64,000 bases of DNA, from positions 310,001 through 374,000 of the forward strand of contig JAKSGN010000013.1 in the NCBI GenBank assembly GCA_024180945.1. Reading direction: 5' to 3'. The position numbers and the translations under genes are program-made. This DNA comes from Macrophomina tecta (Eukaryota; Ascomycota; Dothideomycetes; Botryosphaeriales; Botryosphaeriaceae). This document shows, piece after piece, positions 12,137-23,975 of this stretch (positions are counted from its first letter, which is position 1; every line of letters starts with the position of its first letter). Under the pieces are notes generated by a model. The model was given only the letters and a program-made list of their open reading frames with translations, searched no databases and had not been told where the DNA came from.

Positions 12137-12897
12137 TGAGGTAGTTTTTTTATTATTAGTCTACTAGTTACTAGTCTACTTATTTAGATAGTTTCTACTA
12201 ATATATCTATACTTTCTATAGTAGAAGTAAAGATTCTTTTTACGTTAGTATTATTCTTCTTTCGGCGCTAGCCGAGGGGTTCTTTATTAGTTAGTATCTA
12301 GGTCTATAGGGTCCCCTAGTAGTAGACTATTACGGGGTTAGGCGGTATTAGTAGTATTTCTAAAAAATCTTCCCGTCTCCTAAAAGCGATTATATATACA
12401 TAAGTTAATCTAGATTATAGTACGCACTATTTTCTAGTACGTAGTAAGTAGCTTAGTACGGGCGAATTTATTCTTAATATAATTCTTAAGTCCCTTGTAG
12501 TAGAGTATACGCAAGACCTCGTTATCCTATTTAAGGCGTAAGGCGTATAGTTAAAACTAAGTAGTATAGTTAGTGGCTAATCTAGTTTATTTTAGGCGGT
12601 AGATTTAATAGGCGGTATCTTAGTAGTAATTCTTATTATTAAACGTAGCACGTAGTACCTCAGTAAATTTTTTAAAACTATTAATAATTTCTTTAGTTTC
12701 TTTGTATGGCTTAGCGCCATTCTAGTTAATCTAGTATAGTTCGAACTATCTAGCGGTATTACTTCTTAGATAGGAGCTAGCGAATAGTACCTTCTAGGTA
12801 TTATCTTAAAAGGAGGTTTAATATATATAGAAGTACGTTTAAATTTATCGTAGAAATTCGTCTAGTTACCCTCTAGCTCTATTAAATATATCTAGGG

Positions 12898-13693
12898 TAT
12901 AATGGCGGCCTCTTCTACTAGGCTTTAGAGTTACCTAGTAGGGTTAGGTAGTAATAGGATTTACCTTAAAGAATAAGAGAAGGGTAAAGAATTAAAATGA
13001 TAAGTAGTAATTATATAATAAGTTAGTACGCGGTGCGCGTTAGGCTTATTACCTCTAATAAGTCTATATTAGAATCTTAAGTTAACTACGAAGGCTAAAG
13101 TACTACCTAATAAGTATATTCTATATACTATAGAAAAGCTATAATAATCTAGGGATTAAGATGACTATTGGATTAGTTATAGTATTAGATTAATCTAAGA
13201 GTTAGATTAGGGCTAAGACTTCTAATTCTCGAGTAGGCCTAGTAAGTTCTACGTAACTTAGGTGCTAATGCCTGTTTTCCGGAATTTAACTTCTTTCTTA
13301 ATAAACGGACGATATATTCGCCTTTTTCTTATTCGTTCTTCGTACTTAAAAGTCGATTTTCTAGGTTCTATCTTCTACTCTTAATAAGGGTATATACTCT
13401 TATACTTACTATCTAGTTCGGCTAAGCGTACTTCCGTAACTAATTCTTCCCCTGCGGGATTCTACCCTTAGTATATCGCTACGCCGCGTGGGCGTTATTT
13501 CTGTATAGGCTTCTATTATTATCTAGCCTAGGCCCGTACGCTCTATTCTCTCTTAAGGCTAGTTTTTTCGTGCGGGCGCCTTAGTCGTGCGACTCTACTA
13601 TCTATAAAAGTTTTTAGCCCCTGCGGTATTTTTTCCCGTGCGGGCTCCTAGCCCGTGGGGTTATAAAGTTCTTATTTCTGGGGGTTCGTAATA
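12898..13693 (-). repeat. Element B LTR, left copy (3' LTR)
   Basis: 796 bp, the same length as the right copy and as the solo LTR at 1418-2213. On the plus strand it starts TATAATGGCGGCC and ends GTTCGTAATA, the RIP forms of TGTAACGGCGGCC and GTTCGTAACA. Confidence 0.95.
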
Positions 13694-13800
13694 CTATTCC
13701 CCCCTTTAAGAATCTTTGGCTCGAAGATTTATTCGTTTATTTATATTTTTCTAGGCTTTTTTTATTTCTTCGTTCTTCTTCGTTATAAGTATTTCCTATA

Positions 13801-14560
13801 ATGCCCCCTAAGCGTAAGCGCGATATATAGTAAGCTAAGCGTAAGTATCTTAGCGTAAAGATTAATTCTTTATATAATCTTCTAGGCCTAGATATACCGA
13901 TTTCTTATACTCGTTATCTTTTGTTAGAGGAGAAGGATAAGGCGGTAGTATATCGTATTACTTTAGAATATTTGTATTACGGCGAGTATACTCGTTATAG
14001 TAATATCTATTACGATGCTAGTAGTACGAAGGAGGGTAACTATAAGTTTCTCTTATTTCTATTTAACTTATTTTAACTTTTTCCTTCTAGTCGTTCGTTT
14101 AGAGCGTGCTATTGCGAAGGTTACCGCGAATAAGGTAAAGGCCTTAGATATTATTTCTAAGCTAACGTTTAAGTTACGCACCGCTTTGTCCCGTCTAGAA
14201 CGTTCTCGGAAATAGAAGGTCTTACTATAACGCCGTAGTAGCTTAATACTAAATAAGAAGGCGTAGTTTATTAAAAACCTTAAGAAGCTAGATCGTTTAG
14301 AGGCGGCTCGCGAGGCTAGGAATTCTATTAATTCTAAAAACACCGAGGAGGATTAATAAGTAAAGCGTTTATGTAGCGATGTCTTAGCTAATACTATTAC
14401 GGGTTTATTCTAGTCTATTAGTTCTCCTAGCGCTGGCTCTAGTACTACGCCGCCCAAGGGTCCCGAGCTAGTAAATTAGGCGCGGTAGTCTTCGTTTTCT
14501 AATTTTAATTTTAGGTTCTTCGTGTATAACGAGTCTACGGTGTTAGTCGATCTAGGTTTT
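13801..14560 (+). pseudogene. Decayed antisense ORF in the 3' region of element B
   Basis: Starts ATG-CCC-CCT-AAG-CGT-AAG-CGC, giving a nuclear-localisation-like M-P-P-K-R-K-R start. It then reads a segment L-Y-N-L-L-G-L-D-I-P-I-S-Y-T-R-Y that matches the same part of the antisense ORF in element D. Around 13978-14011 it reads Y-x2-Y-x6-Y, the RIP form of C-x2-C-x6-C. A frame change near 14050 is followed by a long Leu/Lys/Arg/Glu-rich heptad-like stretch (about 14090-14350) ending N-S-K-N-T-E-E-D. It opposes gag-pol. Stops are mostly TAG/TAA of RIP type. The product looks like a small basic protein with a Cys motif and a coiled coil; function unknown. Confidence 0.55.
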
Positions 14561-16899
14561 AACGATAGAACTTATTAATAAGTTCTTAATAATTGTAGAG
14601 TTTTAGTAGTTTTTAAGTATTATTCTAGTCTTTCTTCTATTTAAGGAGGTATCTAAACTAACCGTTAATATAGCTACTATCTAGAACTTATTTTACGTTC
14701 TAGTTCTTATTTTCGTTAGCGTCTAGATTTTCCGGTATAATTTCTTCCGTTTAGCGTAATAGCGTAGCGTCTTAAGGTGCCGGTTCGAGTAGAGCGACGT
14801 AAAATACTAGGTATATCTATATAGTATCTAGTAATCTAAGGCGGAAATTAACCTTCCTGATTTATTCTTCGATTTTAAAGGGACCGACTTTTTTAAAGTC
14901 TAATTTTTTACTTAGTCGGTCGTTCTTTTTTCGTTTAAAATTTTTACTAAGAAGATAAACTTTATTCTTTCTTTTAAGCTTTAGTACCTTTTAGTGCCGT
15001 TTATTATAGTATTTACCTATTTATAGGACTACGAATTCGAGGTCTAGATATAATTATGCGTAGAGTGCCTTTAGCTGGTCTGCTTTAAGGATTTCTTTTT
15101 AGGCTAATAACTCACTTAGTATCGAATATTTATAGGCTATTAGCTCGTACCCGTAGTTAGCGTAGAACGGGGATTCTTATATAGCAGATGCCTTTAAGCT
15201 ATTATACGCGAATTATACGAGCGGTAGTAGCTTAACCTAGTTATCTTACGCGTAGTTAAGGTAGTAGCGTAGGTATTATTTTAGTATTTAATTTGTTCGT
15301 TCCGTTTATCTATCTATTTAAGGGTGTACCGTAGTTAAGAGCTTATACTTAGCTCTAAGCTATTAAGTAAAGCTTTACTAGAATCGGGATATAAATAGTT
15401 AATTTTTATTTAATATAAGCTCTTCTAGTAACCCGTAGTTGCCGAAAATTATTCTTAGAAACGTATAGGCGAGTTCTTCCGTATTTACCGATTTAAGGTA
15501 TAGTAAGTAGTATACGTACTTTATTATTCTATCTACGATAACTAGGATTAAGTTATACTTAATCTTAGTAAGCGGTTCTTTTAACTTAGGTAGGTCCGTA
15601 ATAAAGTCTAGCGAGATAGATTGCTAAGGGCGCTTTAGTACTAGTAGTAGCTAAAGCGATTCGTAGAGTACGTATCTCGCGGCCTTACTTCTAATATAGA
15701 GGTCGTATTATAAGACTACTCTTTATACGGTTTTTTTAAGCTCTAGAAAGTAGTAGCTTCTTATAATTCGCTTTATTATTTTATTGGTTTCTTAATAACC
15801 GTGTGCTAGGGCTTTATATATATCTTTTACGAGTTCTTCCCGTAGTTTAACTAGAACGTAGATTAATTTTAAAAATAGAATTATACTATCTACGTTTTTA
15901 GTTACTTAGGGGTCGTCTTTAAGTTCTTTAATTTCTTAAGCTATTGCGTTATCTATATAGGCTTCTTAGATCTTACGCTTCTATTCGTTGCCTTCGAGGC
16001 GTATCGCTAGGGCGAGTAGTCTAACTAGAGTAAGCGAGTTATCTAGTTCTTTCTTAAACTATATTTATTTAATGCTATAAATAACGGTAATCTAGCGGCT
16101 ATGGCTAGTAGGTATAAGAGACCTGTCTTTTTACGTATTAAGTATTATAGGTTATAGACCTAGCTTTTTCTTAATATAGTCGGCCTATTTGCTTAGCGCA
16201 TCTACGCGAGCATTCTCGGATCCCTTTCTATAGGTAATTTTTATATTATATAACGCTAGTTCTTCGGTCTATCTAATCTATCGTCGATTTAGTTCCTTAG
16301 TAGTAGTAAAGTGCGATAGGTTCTTATAGTTATAGTATACTATAATTTAGTATTTAGCCTCTTCGAGGTAGTGTCTCTATTCTTTAAAGGCCGTAATAAT
16401 GGCTAGAAGCTTCTTATCATAGATATTATAGTTCTTCTTAGGGCCTGTTATTTTCTTCGAATAGAAGGCGATAGAATATAGTCTACTTTACTCGTCTAGC
16501 TAGCTAAGAACTACTCTAATAGCGTAGTTAAAAACGTCGGTTTTAACCGTAATAGATAGATTAGGGTTATAAATATCTAAAACTAAGGCTTCCGTAAATA
16601 TGCGCTTTAGTAAGTTAAAGGCTATTTATTACCTTTCTTTCTATACGAACCCGTATTTCTTCTTTATTAGGTCTATAAGAGGTATAAACACCTTCGCGTA
16701 GTTTAAAATAAACTTTTGGTAAAAGTTAGTAAATTCTAAGAAGAATTATACTTCTTTAACAGTCTTTAGTATAGGCTAGTCTCTTATAGTATCTAGTTTT
16801 TTATTATCTATGCTAATATATCTAGGGGTAATAATAAACCCGAGGTATTTTATCTTCTACGTGTACTATTCGCTCTTTTTCGGGGCTACTTAGAGGTTT

Positions 16900-17330
16900 T
16901 ATTTATCTAGTGCCTATAGGACTTTTCTTATATACTTAGTATATTCTTCGAGCGTCTCCGAGTATATTAGAATATTATCTAGGTAAGCTAAAGCGAATAT
17001 ATTTAAATACGGACGTAGTATATCGTTAACTAAGCTCTAGAAGGTAGCTAGTACGTTAGTAAGCCTAAAGGGTATTACCGTATACTCGTAGTATCTAAAT
17101 CTTATTCGGAATGCCATTTTCTACTCTTTACCTTTCTTAATATGGACTAGGTAGTAGCCTTCTCTAAGATCTAGCTTAGTAAAATACTTAGCGTTACGGA
17201 GTTTATCTTATAGCTCGTTAATACGAGGTAGAGAGTATTAATTTTTAACGATAATATCATTTAGTTATCTATAGTTAATATAAAGGCATAGTTTACTATT
17301 TTTCTTTAGAATAAATAGAATAGAATAACT
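16900..17330 (-). pseudogene. Reverse transcriptase remnant of element B pol
   Basis: On the minus strand, 17300 down to 17210 reads L-Y-I-N-Y-R-x-L-N-D-I-I-V-K-N followed by Y-S-L-P-R-I-N-E-L. Then L-D-L-R-E-G-Y-Y-L-V (near 17170) and A-Y-L-D-N-I-L-I-Y-S (near 16985-16960) follow in order and spacing typical of Gypsy RT. In the last block the second Asp of the YxDD-type motif reads Asn. RNase H and integrase follow toward 14650; gag should lie between about 18500 and 20350. Confidence 0.8.
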
Positions 17331-20300
17331 AGCCGGTAATAATAACGGGCGTATATATTCTTATTCTAGATTCTTTTTAATATACTTTTTTAAGGCCTCT
17401 ACCTCTTTCTCTAAAAGCGAGTATATAGGCTTAAACGCGGGTTACGTTTCGGGTATTAGGGATATCTTATAGTTCTATAGTTTATATTTTAGTAATTATT
17501 CTTTGTCTCTTTTCTAGAATAGTCGTTAGAAGTCCTAGAATTCTTATAGAACGATTTCTAGTTCTAGTATTAGTACTAATTTATTTATAGTAGGCCTTAT
17601 AATTCTGCTAAGGTCTGCGTTACTCTTAACTACTAAAATACCTCGTTTAACGATGTCTATCTATCTATAAGCGGATAGGTCGTATTTTCTACGAATTCTC
17701 TAGGGGTAGTCTTCTTTAACTAGTTTTAGGACATTATTATTCTTCTAGTGGAGGCTTCTTATTATACGAGCTAGGATTTTCTGCTCGTGTTCTAGGCTTA
17801 TTTTAACGAAGATTATATATGTCTTTTCTCCTCGGTTTTTTATACAGTTTAATGCGTTTATTAAGATTTTCTAGATATCTAGGGGGTTTTTCTTAGCCGT
17901 CGGCGTTCTTTTAGTAATTACTAGGTGTTTAGCGTATTTCTCGTTTAGGAAGGTAACTATTCTTTTCTTCTATTAGATATACGGTTCGTAAGTTTTAAAC
18001 TACGAGATTTCTAGGATAATATCGTATTCTAGTATAGAGGTTACGTCGAGCATAATCTTCTCTATATATTTCTTAATAGTAAGCTTTGCGGGTTCTATTT
18101 CGACCTAAATTTATTCTTTATCATATAAGGCGGCTGACCCGTCTACTATTTTTAATAAGTAGGGGTAGTCTTTTCTCGTAAGTTAAATATTATTTTAGGT
18201 AGCGAAGATATAGCTAATAAAGTTACCTTCTACTTCGCTATTAAGTATAGCTATTACGGTTCGTCCGCCGATAGTTACTAGTATTCTAAGAACTTTTTCT
18301 AAGGTGCGTATACCATTCGGTATATATAAAACCTAGTTAAGGGACCTATCTACTGGCTACTCCTAGGATTCCTAACTAGGAAGGCCGTTTAGTTTTTTAA
18401 TAAGTATCGGCTTACTATTTTCTTATAGAAGTAGAAGTTCTAGTCCTCGGCTAAAATTAATAATTTCTTCTACTATATCTAGTATCCGCGCCTAATGCGG
18501 CGCCGCTAGTAGATCCGGTCGTTATAGACCTAGTATTCGAAGGTAGGTATAGCGTATTTTTTTCTTAAAATCTATTATAGGGTATTCCGTACCCTTATTA
18601 CTATTTTATATATACTAAGGGTTAGCGCTATATTCCGTAAGTACGCGCGGTCTCGTCGTTATTATACTTTTTAGGTCTTACTTTCGAGCTAGGTTACTAC
18701 TTCGTCGGTCGAGGCGAGGAATAATTTCTTCTAGGGGTGCTATATACCGTTTTCGTAGAATTAAGAGCTAAGCTTCCCGTTCTTTATCTAGTATTACTAA
18801 GGTAGTAGGTCTATTCTTAATCTAGGAATCTAATTAATTATAGAAACGAGGCTAGCTTCGACGCGCCTTGTATCTCTATATTTATTTAGGTGCTCCGTGA
18901 TTCAGTCGAGTATAGCTTAATTCTACTATTACTTTATATTTTCTATTTTACTAGATTTAGGTATACTATTATAGAGTTCGTTTATATTACTATTGATTAG
19001 CTCGTCGTCGTAGGAGAAGTTATTAATTAGGTTATTAATTTCTAGTACTTTCTCGTTACGCGTAGCTAGGTTTAGCTATTATAGCTCGGAGAAGTACTAC
19101 CCGGTAGCTTATTTATCGCTTTAGTAGGTTGCGCCGTTGTTATCGTAGTAGGCGGTCTAGCTTATAGTCATATAGTTAACTTCTTTACTTAGAGTAAACG
19201 CGGAGCGGGGTTCCTCTTCTTCTTAAGTAGTGACGGTAGTAGTTTTACCGGTTTTATTTTACTATAGGTAGCGGTGCTAGGGATTCTACTTATCTCTATA
19301 GTAGATATAGAGTTCTTTATTAAAGCGTTCTATTTTTTACTTTATTTACTAGCATTAGGGTCGTCTCTCGCGCTTATTATCTTTATTATTTTATTAAGCG
19401 GCGTCTAGCTCTATAGTATCGCCTTCTTCTTACGTATAGCGTGGTCGTAAGGGGCGCGAAGTATTAGCTTCGTAGTTTCCCTTATATTTTTCTAATTAGC
19501 GCTCGAAGAGACGATTATCGTATTTAATAGCTAGCTTAATAAGCTCGTCTAGGGTCTTAGGGTCGTCTTATATTATAAGTTAGTCTTTAACCCTCTCCTT
19601 AAGTCCTCGGTAGTAGTAGTCTATAAGGGCGCGGTCGGACTAATCGTCTAGATACGCGGCGGTCTTTTAGAACTCTATAGTATAGTCTACTACTAAGGTC
19701 TTCTAGTAGATATTTATAACAGCTTATCGGGCCTTATTAACTTCGTCGAGGTCTCCGAAGCTCTACTTAATCTAAGTTACGAAGTATTTATAGCTACTAA
19801 AGACCTTCTTAGTATTCTTTTTACGTACCTTTAATTCTTTCTCTATTCGGTCTCTAAGGTAGGGCTCGAACTACTATACCGTAGTATCGCAGAGGTAGGT
19901 AGCAGCGAATATTATCTTTTTATTATTTATAGGGAAGTCCCTAGAGTTAAAGAAGAAGTATAGGTCGAGTTATAAGAGAAAGGTTTAGAGCTTCTTTTAG
20001 TTATTATAGAATAGGTCTAGCTTAGCCGTTTTCATACTCTTATTAGGGGGTTAAGTTATTATAGGTATTAGAGCATATACTAGCGCCGAAGTATAGGTAG
20101 CTAGAATAGCTTAGTTATAAAGTTCGCCTATTTATTAGTAGAGCTAGGTATTCTCGTTAGTTTACTCCTAGAGTTATCCGCAAAGTTCGCCGATCTAGCC
20201 TTGTATATCTTAGATAACTTAGAAGAGGTCGGCTATAGTTAGCTATAGAAAATCGTTATTATTTATATCTACGTCGTTTATTATATTGCTTAGTTAGCGT

Positions 20301-20380
20301 TAAGTATTAAGTAATACTATTTTATCGTTAAGTATCTCTCTTCTCAGAACTACCTTCTCTTATAAGAATAGTAGTTAAAG

Positions 20381-21176
20381 TATAACGGCGGCCTCTTCTA
20401 CTAGGCTTTAGAGTTACCTAGTAGGGTTAGGTAGCGATAGGATTTACCTCGAAGGATAAGAGAAGGATAAAGAATTAGAACGATAGATAGTAATTACGTA
20501 ATAAGTTAGTACGTGGTACGCGTTAGGCTTGTTACCTCTAATAAGTCTATATTAGAATCTTAAGTTAACTACGAAGGCTAAAGTACTATCTAATAAGTAT
20601 ATTCTATATACTATAGAAAAGCTATAATAATCTAGGAATTAGGACGACTATTAGATTAGTCGTGGTATTAGATTAATCTAAGAGTTGGATTAGGGCTAAG
20701 GCTTCTAATTCTCGAGTGGGCCTAGTGGGTCCTACGTAACTTAGGTGCTAATACTTATTTTCCGGAATCCGACTTCTTTCTTAATAAACGGACAATATAT
20801 CCGCCTTTCTCTTATTCGTTTTTCGTGCTCGAAAGTCGGTTTCTCGGGTTCTATCTCCTACTTTTAGTAAGGGTGTATACTTTTATACTTACTACCTAGT
20901 TCGGCTAAGCGTACTTTCGTAACTAATTCTTCCTCTACGGGATTCTGCCCTTAGTATATTACTACGCCGCGTGGGCGTCGTTTCCGTATAGGCTTCTATT
21001 ATTACCTAGCCTAGGCCCGTACGCTCTATTCTTTCTTAAGGCTAGTTTTCCCGTGCGGGCGCCTTAGTCGTGCGGCTTTACTATTTATAAGGGTTTCTAG
21101 CTTCTGCGGTGCCTTTTCCCGTGCGGGCTTTTAGCCCGTGGGGTTATAAAGCCCTTGTCCCTAGGGGTTCGTAATA
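20381..21176 (-). repeat. Element B LTR, right copy (5' LTR)
   Basis: 796 bp; bounded on the left by GTAGTTAAAG and on the right by the TAGGG target duplication. It matches the solo LTR at 1418-2213 in reverse orientation with G-to-A and C-to-T changes concentrated at TpG/CpA. Confidence 0.95.
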
Positions 21177-21568
21177 TAGGGCCTTAATTTTTAGTTTAAA
21201 GGCTAGAGGTGCGACTAGATTTATAGGTTTAGAATTTAAGGCGGGTCCTTACATAACTTTCTAGTTAGTTATCGGGGTCTGTGTCGGATAAGTAGTTATG
21301 GGAGTTAAATTTTAGGTTAGGCGAGCTATTTATTTAGATTACTTCCGTTAGCCGAGTTCGAGGCGCTATATAGTAGCTTAAAGATTCTAGATAAGCCTAT
21401 ATAGAACCTACGTAGGGTTTTAAAGTTAAGATTAGGGCGGGGGTTATTCCTCGGTTATAGGTACGTCTTTCCCTTAGGGGTTATATTAGGGTAGAAAATT
21501 CTTATTATTTATAGTTAGTATTTTTTACTAGGTAATTACCTCTAGTGCCTATAGGGTAGTAGTTAAAG

Positions 21569-21951
21569 TATTACGCCAATACTCTTTCGAAAGGAGGTTA
21601 GGCGTATTATCGGGTAGTTTAGGCTTTCTAGAGGCCGTTAAAGTAGGTAAAGAAGGTTCGCGCAAAGTCTAAAGTAAAAATTAATTTAATAAGTTAACTA
21701 TAAGAGTCCTAACTACTATAAATAAGTATAGTCTATATATATTAAGTAATTAGTATGATTAGTAGCGATCTATAGTATTAATCTACTAATTAGTACTAAT
21801 TAGTAGTCCGAGCTTGCTAAACGAGTGTATAGTAGTTCGGCGTATTAGTATCGGTAGGTATTCTACCAGATTTACTCTAAGCTAGTTACGTAGGCGGTAA
21901 GTAGAAGTAGAATTCTATTATCCCGCCTTTTTAGGCGACTATACTATAATA
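21569..21951 (-). repeat. A1 LTR, right copy (5' LTR)
   Basis: 383 bp, starts TATTACGCC and ends ACTATAATA; its last 46 bases match window bases 1-46. The left end resembles the A2 LTR but the right end (about 21905-21951) differs from A2, so A1 and A2 carry different U3 starts. Confidence 0.9.
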
Positions 21952-23899
21952 ATTAGATAGCCTACTATAACGACGACTATTAGATGCACTAAAGTAGTAA
22001 GAATATATTAGAATAGTATTTCTATAAATCTTAATAATTCGGGATAATAACTAGAAATAAGAAAATTATTAAGACTAACGATATTATTAATAGCTTTTTC
22101 TTAGACGAGAAGCTCGTAAATAGCGAGACTAGAGAACTATATAACTTAATAAATAGTAAAGTAGAAGTTATATTGAACTTTATAATTCTTTCGAAACTCG
22201 AGCGCCTTATAGCTAAGTATAGAATTAGCGTAGAAATAATAGACGAGAATAATTAACTTACCTAGATAATCTAGATTTTCTATAAGAGAGGATTAGCCCT
22301 TATAATACTATAGATATAGCGCTAAGAAACCCTCTAGAAAACCCGTATTAAGTAAAATAGAAAGAAGTATAAACTTATTATTATAAAAGAAACTGCGTAT
22401 AAGTAAATAGGCTAGTTATAAGTAGAAAGCCTTTAGAAGAGTTATATATTCTTAGATACGAATTCTTAGTAGTATAGAATTTATCTCTTAGTAGCGTTAT
22501 ATACTAGGAGCCCGTGCGTAGCACGTAATAAGTATATAGAATATATAGTATAAGTATTCTAAGAATATACTAGGGCCTATTATTCTAATACTACTCCTCT
22601 CTCTAGTAGAAATCGCCCTAATTTCTATTAAAAGGTATTATATTAGTACGTCGTTAAAAAACCTTTAGTAAGAAAAAAGAGTGCACCTAATTACTATATA
22701 GAATATAGTATTATATATTAGCTATAGACGTTACGTAGTAAGGCAAATTAGCCTTATTACGTAGCCGTTACTACGAATAATAAATAAAGAATAATAAATT
22801 AATAGAAAAATAAGAAAATATATCGCTAAGCGGTTATTAGTAATACTAGCGGTATACTATATATACGAAAAACGTAGGTAATAGTATATTAGCGCGGTTT
22901 TTTCTTTATTATTAGATATTATTACTATTAAGGATAATAGAAGTTAGCCTTATATAATAATACTAGCGAATATACTAATTAGTAACTTACGCGTACTAAT
23001 AATACTTATAGAATACGAGGTCGTTTTTTTAATAGCTTTAATAGATATAATAACCTTTCGTATTTTTCTAGATTTTTATAGTTTAGATCTAGCTTCTCTT
23101 CTTTAACTAAAACGTCTTTAACTAATATTAACTCTTTTTATTACTTCTTTCTTTTAAATAACTATTACTATATAGACCCCTTCCGGCTTTATTTACTTAG
23201 ATTACTTCTATAATAAGCTTCCATAGACGCCTATTATAGATAATATAGTAAAGCTTCTTTCTTATCTTTAGCCGTAGCCTAGTTTAGTAGTAGTATACTA
23301 TATATGTTACGTATGCTACTAGGGCACGATACGCTACTACGAGAATAAAGTATAGGTTAATTTTACGCCTATGAAGCTTCTTAGGGGGCTTCGCTAGATC
23401 TATTTTAAGAATTTACTCTATACTAAGTATAATTAGTATACGAAGAGTAGTTATAAATATACTTTAATAAGTATACTTTTTCTCTACTTTTCTTATACTT
23501 TTTATATACTTTTATACTACTTATACTCGTTACTAATAATAAAATTTATTTTTAGGTTCCCCCTTAATTCTACTATACTACTAATTTACTATTATTCTAT
23601 TATAATAGCTTCGATAGTGCTCCCGATAAAAAGATACTAGAGTTTATAGAGAAGAATATACTTACGCTATATAAATACGCCGATACGTTAAAAAAGACGA
23701 TATTAGTATATAAGAAGTAGAAGGCGAAGGAGATTATAACTACTAGCGGCCGTAATAATTAGTAATATACGCGTAATATATCGCGCTTAGAGAATTAGCA
23801 GCGTTATTAGGCTAGACTAAGTAGAATTAGCTTAATAAAGCTAACTAATAAAGTAGTAGACGAGGAGTTTAAGAATAAGTACTTTATAAAGATAACGTA
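21952..23899. other. Unassigned RIP-mutated relic
   Basis: AT-rich DNA with the same CpA/TpG depletion as the flanking elements. No LTR was recognised. The best readable stretch is on the plus strand at about 23600-23890, a Lys-rich degenerate frame with TAG stops that I cannot assign. Because a family-B-like 3' end follows the transposon at 25742, this could be the body of another retroelement in plus orientation, but the antisense ORF expected there is not visible, so a different transposon is also possible. The segment 22733-22762 is an inverted repeat. Confidence 0.45.
22733..22762. repeat. Inverted repeat, 12-bp arms with 6-bp loop
   Basis: ACGTAGTAAGGC and GCCTTATTACGT face each other across AAATTA with one mismatch. 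It lies in RIP-mutated DNA, where self-complementary TA-rich words are common by chance, so no function is claimed. Confidence 0.6.
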
Positions 23900-23938
23900 T
23901 CCCACAAGCGAGCGTGCCACACAAGCGAGTGTGCCACC
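23900..23938 (+). repeat. Left terminal inverted repeat of the pogo/Fot1 element
   Basis: Starts TCCCACAAGCGAGCGTG immediately after the TA duplication; pairs with 25701-25739 with one mismatch. Confidence 0.96.
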
Positions 23939-23975
23939 CAACCAAGAAAACGCGACACCCTAGCTTCAACCAACA

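Larger units (their letters stand above)
12898..21176 (-). mobile_element. Complete Gypsy LTR retrotransposon B nested in A1
   Basis: A full-length minus-strand element of 8279 bp: LTR 12898-13693, internal 13694-20380, LTR 20381-21176. Target duplication TAGGG at 12893-12897 and 21177-21181; the uninterrupted A2 sister reads CCGGGGCCTTG there, which RIP turns into CTAGGGCCTTA. Reverse-strand polypurine tract at about 13695-13705. RT blocks are readable on the minus strand near 17250-17290 and 16960-16990. The right LTR keeps slightly more CA/TG than the left, so it is a little less mutated. Long internal region with the antisense ORF at its 3' end. Confidence 0.95.
1..21951 (-). mobile_element. 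Gypsy LTR retrotransposon A1, RIP-degraded, split by three insertions
   Basis: The outermost minus-strand element of the nest. Its own pieces are 1-1417, 2219-5513, 12142-12897 and 21182-21951; the rest is inserted DNA. It begins with the last 46 bases of an LTR (the remainder lies left of the window), then a pyrimidine run at about 50-58 that is the polypurine tract read on the other strand, and ends with a full LTR at 21569-21951. The pieces align end to end with the unbroken copy A2: sequence left of 1418 joins sequence right of 2213 just as at 7310 in A2, and the junctions at 5513/12142 and 12897/21182 match A2 near 10610 and 11365. Reverse-transcriptase remnants are readable on the minus strand near 4065-4400. 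All frames are broken by TAG/TAA stops of RIP type. Confidence 0.9.

Noticed and set aside
20370..20380. Canonical tRNA primer-binding site next to the element B 5' LTR
   Set aside because: The junction sequence does not begin TGG and matches no tRNA 3' end I recognise; RIP may have altered it, or priming may differ.
22505..22540. CCCGTGCGTAGCACG as a transposon terminal repeat
   Set aside because: No convincing partner repeat with target duplication was found in the relic.
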